A stretch of 64,000 bases of DNA from Paenibacillus_AA sp045062745 (GTDB lineage Bacteria > Bacillota > Bacilli > Paenibacillales > NBRC-103111). Numbering within the stretch: the stretch's first letter is position 1; each line of letters opens with the position of its first letter. Of this stretch, positions 58,431 to 64,000 are shown piece by piece. The DNA lies in the NCBI RefSeq assembly GCF_045062745.1, contig NZ_JBJGED010000028.1, positions 39,319 through 103,318 of the forward strand, written 5' to 3'. The position numbers were made by a program, and so were the translations under genes. Below the pieces are notes generated by a model, which saw only the letters and a list, made by a program, of their open reading frames with translations, was not told the origin of the DNA and did no database searches.

Positions 58431-59417
58431 TTAAAAGACGCCTTCGTCCCCGAAACGCTTGGCGATCTTGTTGGCGATCAGGACCAAGAGGAAGCCGACG
58501 GCGGATTTGAACAAGCCGACCGCGGTGCTATAGCTGAATTCGCCCTGCTGGATGCCCTTGCGGTACACGTACGTGTCGAATACGTCCGCGACATCGCTTA
58601 CGGCCCCGTTCATCATCAGGTAGATTTGCTCGAAGCCTACGTCCATAACGTGGCCCAGGCGTAGGATCAGCAAGATCGCGATCACATTTCGGATCGAGGG
58701 CAGCGTGATGTGCCACGCCTGCCGCCACCGGCTCGCCCCGTCGACGCGGGCGGCCTCGTAGAGCTGTGGATCGACGCCCGCGATCGCCGCGAGGAAAATG
58801 ATCGTGCCCCAGCCGGCTTCCTTCCACATCGATTGCAGGGTGACGAGGATCCAGAAGTAGTCGGGTTCGGTCAGGAACGGGATCGTCTCGCCGCCGTAGT
58901 GGGCTATGATTTTGTTAATAAGCCCTTCCGATTGGGACAGCATGAGCAGCGTGAAGCCGATGATGATGACCCAGGACAGGAAGTGGGGGAGATACAGGAT
59001 CGTCTGGATCGATCGCTTGAACGCCATGCTGCGCAGCTCGTTCAGGAGCAGTGCGAGCACGATCGGGAATGGGAAGAAGAACACCAGGTTCAGCAGACTG
59101 ATCGCCATCGTGTTCCGGAACAGCATCCAGAAATCGTCATCCGTGAACAGCCTCTGGAAGTGCTCCAGCCCGACCCATTCGCTTTTCAGGAAGCCCATAT
59201 AAGGGGAATAATTCTGGAAAGCGATGATGATGCCTCCGATCGGCACGTACTTGAAGACGAACAAGTATAGAAGCCCCGGCAGCGCTAGTAAATATAGGTA
59301 TTTGTCGCGGACGACGTCCGCCCAGACTTGATTCTTGCTATGCGGTTTTGCCGCCGATTTCGCTTGCGGTGTCGGTGCGGCCGCAGACCCGGTGCGCGAT
59401 GTCGATGTGGATGACAT
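58431..59417 (-). CDS. carbohydrate ABC permease (LplB/YteP type)
   Basis: This is the partner permease, with a Ser/Ala/Thr/Pro-rich soluble N-terminal tail of about 45 residues before TM1 (DKYLYLLALPGLLYLFVFKYVPIGG is typical). The EAA-like loop is QLYEAARVDGASRWRQAWHI followed by TLPSIRNV. ATG 59417 has GGGAGG 5-6 bases upstream, which is preferred over the far upstream in-frame start at 59495. Length is about 328 residues. It is the first gene of the operon, divergent from the YesS-like regulator; a cre-like site lies in the gap. Confidence 0.92.
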   Translation of the reverse strand: MSSTSTSRTGSAAAPTPQAKSAAKPHSKNQVWADVVRDKYLYLLALPGLLYLFVFKYVPIGGIIIAFQNYSPYMGFLKSEWVGLEHFQRLFTDDDFWMLFRNTMAISLLNLVFFFPFPIVLALLLNELRSMAFKRSIQTILYLPHFLSWVIIIGFTLLMLSQSEGLINKIIAHYGGETIPFLTEPDYFWILVTLQSMWKEAGWGTIIFLAAIAGVDPQLYEAARVDGASRWRQAWHITLPSIRNVIAILLILRLGHVMDVGFEQIYLMMNGAVSDVADVFDTYVYRKGIQQGEFSYSTAVGLFKSAVGFLLVLIANKIAKRFGDEGVF

Positions 59418-59511
59418 GTCTGCCTCCCTTGCAATTCGGATTTGACATTTACGATAATTAAAGCTACGATTTCGAGCAATAGTAACCTCTTTCATTCGGA
59501 TTCGGGCGTTT

Positions 59512-59525
59512 GGAAAGCGCTTTTT
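59512..59525. promoter_or_regulatory. cre-like site (CcpA)
   Basis: The 14-mer GGAAAGCGCTTTTT matches the cre consensus TGWAARCGYTWNCW at 12 of 14 positions and lies in the divergent region between the importer operon and its regulator. Catabolite control is the likely meaning. Confidence 0.5.
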
Positions 59526-59616
59526 TGCACGGAGATATAAGGGATTGCACTTTGTTGCTCGCCGGATCGGGAGCGAAATAAACTGCTATTTGAGGCTGGC
59601 AGGGGAGGGCTGTGGA

Positions 59617-61941
59617 ATGAGATGGCTGCGTCAGAAAACCACCAAGCGATCGCTGTACAGGAAAAGTCTGATTACGATCCTGCTCATTACGTGCATCCCG
59701 ATTGCGGTGATGGGGGCGGTGCTGTATGGAGTCGGGTCGAACCGGATCTTGCAGGAGGTGAACGCCTCCCACCAGAAGCAGCTGCACCAGACGGTTCAGC
59801 GCTTCGACGATTACTTGTCCCAGCTGGAGCTGTTCGTCGGCCGCCTGACGCTGGAGCCTTCGTTCAACAGCTCGCTGGAGGACACGGACTTCATCCAGCA
59901 ATTCCAAAAGAAGCGGGATATCGACCAGTCGCTGTCGCTTATGCGGAGCACGAATCCGCTCATCCAGGAGGTCTCGCTCTATATTCAAAAGTCGAATACG
60001 TTCATGAGCGACGAGACCGGCTACCGGCAGCTGAGCCGGGAGGAGGATCGCGCTTATTTCAGCGGGCTGCTGAAGCAGGACCGGGACATTACTTGGCATC
60101 ACGAAGTGCGGTACCCGACGAGCGCTCAGCCGCGTCAAGCGATCGTGGTGAAGCTGAAGCGTACGATCTACGATCAAGAGGCGTACGGCGCCTTCATCGT
60201 GTACATTAACCAACGGTTCATGAATCAGTATTTGAATAGCGTCACGGCGGAAGACGGCTATACGGCACTCAGAGAGAAGCGCGGAACGACGGTCGCCGTG
60301 TCCTATAACGCGAGCAGGCCGGCGCCCTTCACCGACGCGATCCTGGAGCAGGCCGAGTCGCTCGCCGGCGAGCCGCATACGACTACGGCCCGTCTGGCCG
60401 GCGAGCGCTATTCGGTCTCTTACGCCCCGCTGTCGCGCTTCGGTCAGGAGTGGGTGTACATCTCGGCGACCCCGCTCTCCGCGATCATGCAGCCGGTCGA
60501 ATCGATCTCGACCTTGATCCTGATCGTCAGCTCGTCCGGCATCGCCCTCGCGCTCGTGCTGTCCTGGGTCGCCTCCGAGCGGCTGTACCGGCCGGTGCGA
60601 CGGCTGCTGCACTTGTTCCAGCGCGACGCCGAGCCGGGCTCGCTCGACGAGGCGGCGTATATCGAGAAGCGCTGGATCGAGCAGCTCAGCCAGAAGCAGG
60701 AGCTTGAGCGCAAGCTGCAGGACGCGACACCCTCGATGAGGGAAGGCTTCCTGATGCAGCTGCTGCAGGGCCACCTGTACTATCTGCAAGAGGGCGAGCT
60801 GCTCGACCGCTTGAAGCTGCTCGAGTGGGACGTGGGGGAATCCCGGTTCGCGTTCCTCGTGTTTCAGCTGAGCGGCATTTTCGGGAAGCCGCAATTTTCC
60901 AGCAAGGACGAGCAGTTGATTACATTCGCCCAGTACAATATCGTGCAAGAGACTTGCTCGGCGTGGTATGACAAGTATTTCGTCCTAAACAATCAGGATT
61001 TGTCCGTCGGCGTCATGATCGCGGTTCCGTGGGAATCGGGAGAGTCGGAGATCCGCGAGCGGCTTCGGGACATGGCCGAACAGACGACCTCCTCGCTGAG
61101 TGTGGCGCTGAAGCTGCGGGTTACGGTCGCGATCGGCAATCTGGCCGATTCGATCGTGGAAGCCCCGGACCGGCTCGAGGAAGCGAGGAACGCGCTGCAG
61201 TACCGGGACTTGAACGAGCACAACCAGGTGCTGCAGCTCGATAGCCTGCATGCGGCCGACGGCCGGTCCGTGACGTATCCGTTCGAGATCGAGAAAAGTC
61301 TGCTGCACGCGCTCCGATCCGGCGACGATGAGGGGGCGAAGCGCAACTTGAGACTGTTCATGAAAAATATCCAAAGCCAGTCCGGATTGAACTTGGTCGT
61401 CCAGAACGCGCTGGTGAAGCTGCTCGGCTCCATTCATGAAGCGCTGCTCAAGGCCGGGATCAACATGATCGAGCTGTACAAGGACACCAACCTGTACGAG
61501 GAGCTGATGCAGCTGAAGGAGATGGACGAACGGGTGGAATGGTTCGAGCAGGTCGTGTTCGCCCCGTACTTGTCCGCCGTCCAGAACTCGCAGGAGCTGC
61601 AGCTCCGCAATATCGTGCAGCAGATGATTCAGCATATGGAGCAGCACTACGCGCAGGAGCTGACCTTCGAGTCGATCGCCGACACGTACGGCATCCATAT
61701 GACGCGGCTGAGCCGGGCGTTCAAAGCGGCGACCGGGCTGACGTACACCGAATATATGACCCGTCTGCGCCTCGACAAATGCAAGGAGCTGCTCGAGCAG
61801 TCGGATATGAAAATCAATGACATTGCGGAGATGCTCGGCTATCAGCCGGCGTATTTGATCCGGATCTTCAAAAAGCAGGAGCTGGTGACCCCGGGCCAGT
61901 ATCGCGAGCTTCATCGCGCGAATGCTTCATCGGGAAGTTGA
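59617..61941 (+). CDS. membrane-anchored AraC regulator (YesS type)
   Basis: This 774-residue protein fuses a membrane sensor to an AraC transcription factor. TM1 (about residues 19-41) is followed by an extracellular domain of about 260 residues and TM2 (about 297-318). A cytoplasmic region follows. The C-terminal 100 residues form the AraC double HTH (LTFESIADTYGIHMTRLSRAFKAATG and KINDIAEMLGYQPAYLIRIFKK). ATG 59617 follows GGGGAGGG. It has no kinase or receiver domains, so sugar sensing is directly coupled to DNA binding. Its divergent neighbours are the importer genes, its likely targets. Confidence 0.92.
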   Translation: MRWLRQKTTKRSLYRKSLITILLITCIPIAVMGAVLYGVGSNRILQEVNASHQKQLHQTVQRFDDYLSQLELFVGRLTLEPSFNSSLEDTDFIQQFQKKRDIDQSLSLMRSTNPLIQEVSLYIQKSNTFMSDETGYRQLSREEDRAYFSGLLKQDRDITWHHEVRYPTSAQPRQAIVVKLKRTIYDQEAYGAFIVYINQRFMNQYLNSVTAEDGYTALREKRGTTVAVSYNASRPAPFTDAILEQAESLAGEPHTTTARLAGERYSVSYAPLSRFGQEWVYISATPLSAIMQPVESISTLILIVSSSGIALALVLSWVASERLYRPVRRLLHLFQRDAEPGSLDEAAYIEKRWIEQLSQKQELERKLQDATPSMREGFLMQLLQGHLYYLQEGELLDRLKLLEWDVGESRFAFLVFQLSGIFGKPQFSSKDEQLITFAQYNIVQETCSAWYDKYFVLNNQDLSVGVMIAVPWESGESEIRERLRDMAEQTTSSLSVALKLRVTVAIGNLADSIVEAPDRLEEARNALQYRDLNEHNQVLQLDSLHAADGRSVTYPFEIEKSLLHALRSGDDEGAKRNLRLFMKNIQSQSGLNLVVQNALVKLLGSIHEALLKAGINMIELYKDTNLYEELMQLKEMDERVEWFEQVVFAPYLSAVQNSQELQLRNIVQQMIQHMEQHYAQELTFESIADTYGIHMTRLSRAFKAATGLTYTEYMTRLRLDKCKELLEQSDMKINDIAEMLGYQPAYLIRIFKKQELVTPGQYRELHRANASSGS

Positions 61942-61992
61942 GTATCCGTCGGCGGGCGGTCGGGATATGGGCGGGATAAGGGCGGAGGAGCA

Positions 61993-62021
61993 TTGCAATT
62001 TTCGAGGAATTTCTGTACAAT
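61993..62021 (+). promoter_or_regulatory. SigA-type promoter of the T-box/glyS unit
   Basis: TTGCAA-N17-TACAAT lies just upstream of the T-box leader, so transcription would begin near 62028. Confidence 0.8.
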
Positions 62022-62027
62022 TAGGAC

Positions 62028-62285
62028 CAACTAAACGATGTACGGCTGTGAAGGATGAATAGTACCTGTTGCACCCTTGCTGCATAGCGATCCGGGGATG
62101 GTGAAAGCCCGGGGCGAGGATTCAGGGAAAAGGCGGTCCGGAGCTGTGGTTTGGTAAGGAAAAGGGGATGCTTCGCCGTTCGCCGGAAGGGGATGTGCGC
62201 GAGGCGTCAACTAGGGTGGAACCGCGGGTGAGAAGCTCCCGTCCCTAGGCATGTCGATCATGCTTAGGCGACGAGAGCTTTTTTG
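62028..62285 (+). ncRNA. T-box leader (glycine type)
   Basis: This leader RNA binds uncharged tRNA-Gly and controls transcription of glyS. The conserved T-box sequence AGGGTGGAACCGCGGG is at 62213-62228. A terminator stem (about 62232-62279, CTCCCGTCCCTAGGCATG against CATGCTTAGGCGACGAGAG) is followed by a T-run to 62285. An AGTA-type motif (GAATAGTACCTG near 62057) and the GGTGAAAGCCC apical-loop element near 62100 belong to stem I. The likely glycine specifier is the GGC at 62132-62134, but the stem I pairing was not fully traced. Confidence 0.92.
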
Positions 62286-62362
62286 TATGGCCCACCCCGG
62301 CCCGCGCTCTTGCCCCAAGCAACCGTCGACCCTATACCTGAACGAAGAGAGGGCGAAGATCA

Positions 62363-63745
62363 ATGAGCGTCACAATGGAACAAGTCGTAGCGCTGGCCAA
62401 ACACCGGGGATTCGTATTCCCGGGCTCCGAGGTGTACGGAGGCTTGGCGAACACGTGGGACTACGGTCCGCTCGGCGTGGAGCTGAAGAACAACGTGAAG
62501 AAGGCCTGGTGGAAGAAGTTCATCCAAGAGTCTCCGTATAACGTCGGCTTGGACGCGGCGATTCTGATGAACCCGCAAGCTTGGGTCGCCTCCGGCCACG
62601 TAGGCAACTTCAACGATCCGATGATCGACTGCAAGCAGTGCAAGGCCCGCCACCGGGCGGACAAAATCATCGAGAACGCGCTCGATGCGAAGGGGATCGA
62701 GATGGTCGTCGACGGCTTGTCGTTCGATCAGATGATGGACCTGATCCGCGAGCACAACATCGTCTGCCCGGACTGCGGCAGCAAGGATTTCACCGACATC
62801 CGCCAGTTCAACCTGATGTTCAAGACGTTCCAGGGCGTGACGGAATCGAGCACGAACCAGATCTACCTCCGTCCGGAGACGGCGCAAGGGATCTTCGTGA
62901 ACTTCAAAAACGTGCAGCGCACGATGCGCAAGAAGCTGCCGTTCGGCATCGGCCAGATCGGCAAGAGCTTCCGCAATGAGATTACGCCGGGGAACTTCAC
63001 GTTCCGGACGCGCGAGTTCGAGCAGATGGAGCTGGAGTTTTTCTGCAAGCCGGGCGAGGACCTGAAGTGGTTCGAATACTGGCGCAACTACTGCCACCAG
63101 TGGCTGCTGTCGCTCGGCGTGAAGCCGGACAGCATCCGGCTGCGCGACCATTCGGACGACGAGCTCTCCCACTACAGCAACGCGACGACCGACATCGAGT
63201 ACAAGTTCCCGTTCGGTTGGGGCGAGCTGTGGGGCATTGCCGACCGCACCGACTTCGACTTGAAGCAGCACATGGAGCACTCGGGCGAAGACTTCAACTA
63301 TATCGACCAAGATAACAATGAGCGCTACATCCCTTACTGCATCGAGCCGTCGCTTGGCGCGGACCGCGTGACGCTGGCGTTCCTGATCGACGCGTACGAG
63401 GAGCAGCAGCTCGAGGGCGACGACAGCCGCGTCGTGCTGCGCTTCCACCCGGCGCTCGCGCCGTACAAGGCGGCGATCTTCCCGCTGTCGAAGAAGCTGT
63501 CCGAGGGCGCGCAAGCGGTGTTCGCCGATCTGGCGAAGCACTTCCTCGTCGACTACGACGAGTCCGGCTCGATCGGCAAGCGGTACCGCCGCCACGACGA
63601 GATCGGCACGCCGTTCTGCATCACGTACGACTTCGAGTCGGAGACCGACGGCCAAGTGACCGTGCGCGACCGCGACACGATGGAGCAGACGCGCATGCCG
63701 ATCGGCGAGCTGAAGGCGTTCATCGAGGCGCGGATTGCGTTTTAA
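62363..63745 (+). CDS. glyS: glycyl-tRNA synthetase, dimeric alpha2 type
   Basis: Glycyl-tRNA synthetase attaches glycine to tRNA-Gly with ATP. At 460 residues this is the homodimeric class II type (one polypeptide), not the alpha/beta GlyQ/GlyS type. Motifs seen are VYGGLANTWDYGPLG near the start, LRPETAQGIFVNFKNV (motif 2 neighbourhood), FRNEITPGNFTFRTREFEQME, and IEPSLGADRVTLAFLI (motif 3). A Cys4 cluster that could bind zinc is seen in CKQCKARH and CPDCGSKDF. GAAGAGAGGGC lies before the ATG. It is controlled by the T-box leader. Confidence 0.95.
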   Translation: MSVTMEQVVALAKHRGFVFPGSEVYGGLANTWDYGPLGVELKNNVKKAWWKKFIQESPYNVGLDAAILMNPQAWVASGHVGNFNDPMIDCKQCKARHRADKIIENALDAKGIEMVVDGLSFDQMMDLIREHNIVCPDCGSKDFTDIRQFNLMFKTFQGVTESSTNQIYLRPETAQGIFVNFKNVQRTMRKKLPFGIGQIGKSFRNEITPGNFTFRTREFEQMELEFFCKPGEDLKWFEYWRNYCHQWLLSLGVKPDSIRLRDHSDDELSHYSNATTDIEYKFPFGWGELWGIADRTDFDLKQHMEHSGEDFNYIDQDNNERYIPYCIEPSLGADRVTLAFLIDAYEEQQLEGDDSRVVLRFHPALAPYKAAIFPLSKKLSEGAQAVFADLAKHFLVDYDESGSIGKRYRRHDEIGTPFCITYDFESETDGQVTVRDRDTMEQTRMPIGELKAFIEARIAF

Positions 63746-63758
63746 GGTTGTAAATGAG

Positions 63759-63801
63759 AGGAGCCTGGCCGTTCATGCTGAACTGCAGGCTCCTTTTTTT
63801 T
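63759..63801 (+). terminator. terminator of glyS
   Basis: A 9-bp perfect stem (AGGAGCCTG / CAGGCTCCT) is followed by a run of eight T's. Confidence 0.92.
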
Positions 63802-63871
63802 GTATGAATTAGCTGCAAATTTTTCTTTTAAATGAGAATCAAGCTCTCCATTCGGGGCAATAGATGAAAAA

Positions 63872-63904
63872 TTTTCCTCTATTTTGTAGCGAAGTGCCAA
63901 AACT
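63872..63904 (+). repeat. diverged copy of the 44.6-kb repeat element
   Basis: TTTTCCTCTATTTTG...GTGCCAAAAC here parallels TTTTCCTCTATGTATTGG...GCCCCAAAAC at 44611-44644. The rest of the end region 63802-64000 is A/T-rich and shows no gene. Confidence 0.45.
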
Positions 63905-64000
63905 CAATCTCAATTAGTGAATACGGCTCGGCCCCTTAATTTTGGAGTCATGTTGTGAATTACTCGGTTTGTCGTAGTATTCCTTTTTTTTGCAGGGAGC

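Noticed and set aside
59464..60948. Minus-strand open frame of 494 codons opposite the YesS-like regulator
   Set aside because: It lies antisense to a well-supported gene and has the biased composition of a G+C-driven frame without any recognisable motif.

Overview
The window looks like chromosome from a spore-forming Bacillota of the Paenibacillus/Cohnella kind. The evidence is YesM/YesN two-component pairs beside Lpl-type sugar-binding lipoproteins, a membrane-anchored AraC regulator next to an ABC sugar importer, YtxG/YtxH and YflT stress proteins, a T-box leader on a dimeric glycyl-tRNA synthetase, and futalosine-pathway menaquinone genes. Ribosome binding sites are strong AGGAGG types throughout. 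No rRNA, tRNA, CRISPR array, prophage or intact insertion sequence was seen.

The left part (1-14.2 kb) is visibly poorer in G+C. It holds the end of a YtcJ-type amidohydrolase, CDGSH and Dps iron/stress genes, an alpha/beta hydrolase, a DUF896 gene, a minus-strand block (small haem-copper-oxidase-like membrane protein, MFS transporter, frameshifted catalase), a GAPDH paralogue with a ring-cleaving dioxygenase-like gene, and a sugar-binding lipoprotein with its YesM/YesN pair. A truncated TMEM175-like fragment at 14.26-14.32 kb marks the change to G+C-rich sequence.

From 14.3 to 34 kb lie an Asp-box lipoprotein, a Gfo/Idh/MocA oxidoreductase overlapping an RluD-type pseudouridine synthase, an orphan OmpR regulator, an MCP-CheW-CheA operon, a lactonase, a histidine kinase/LuxR-type regulator pair with a DUF2339 membrane protein, mqnB-mqnD, a DUF2157/GDYXXLXY pair and a PHP-type histidinol phosphatase.

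The most coherent block is 34-52 kb. It combines a receiver-PP2C phosphatase, two complete RsbV/RsbW pairs, a SigB-type sigma factor, YtxG- and YtxH-like proteins, a CHASE3-HAMP-GAF hybrid kinase with a CheR methyltransferase, and DUF1003, DUF1328 and YflT stress genes. Five sites of the form GTTTCA-N13/14-G(G/T)(G/T)T(A/T)A sit 35-57 bases ahead of stress-type genes in this block, which suggests a locally encoded SigB regulon. Embedded in it are a histidyl-tRNA-synthetase-like paralogue in a possible operon with an HD hydrolase and a histidine phosphatase, an FMN reductase, and a G+C-poor island with an OmpR/kinase pair and a secreted four-repeat Asp-box protein.

The right end (52-64 kb) has a D-aminoacylase-like amidohydrolase, DUF1904 and EcsC genes, an ArsR-DUF2087 regulator behind a perfect 13-bp inverted repeat, a complete Lpl-type ABC importer (minus strand) divergent from a YesS-like regulator with a cre-like site between them, and the T-box/glyS unit. 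Several intergenic gaps carry repeated palindromic elements with more than one copy in the window.
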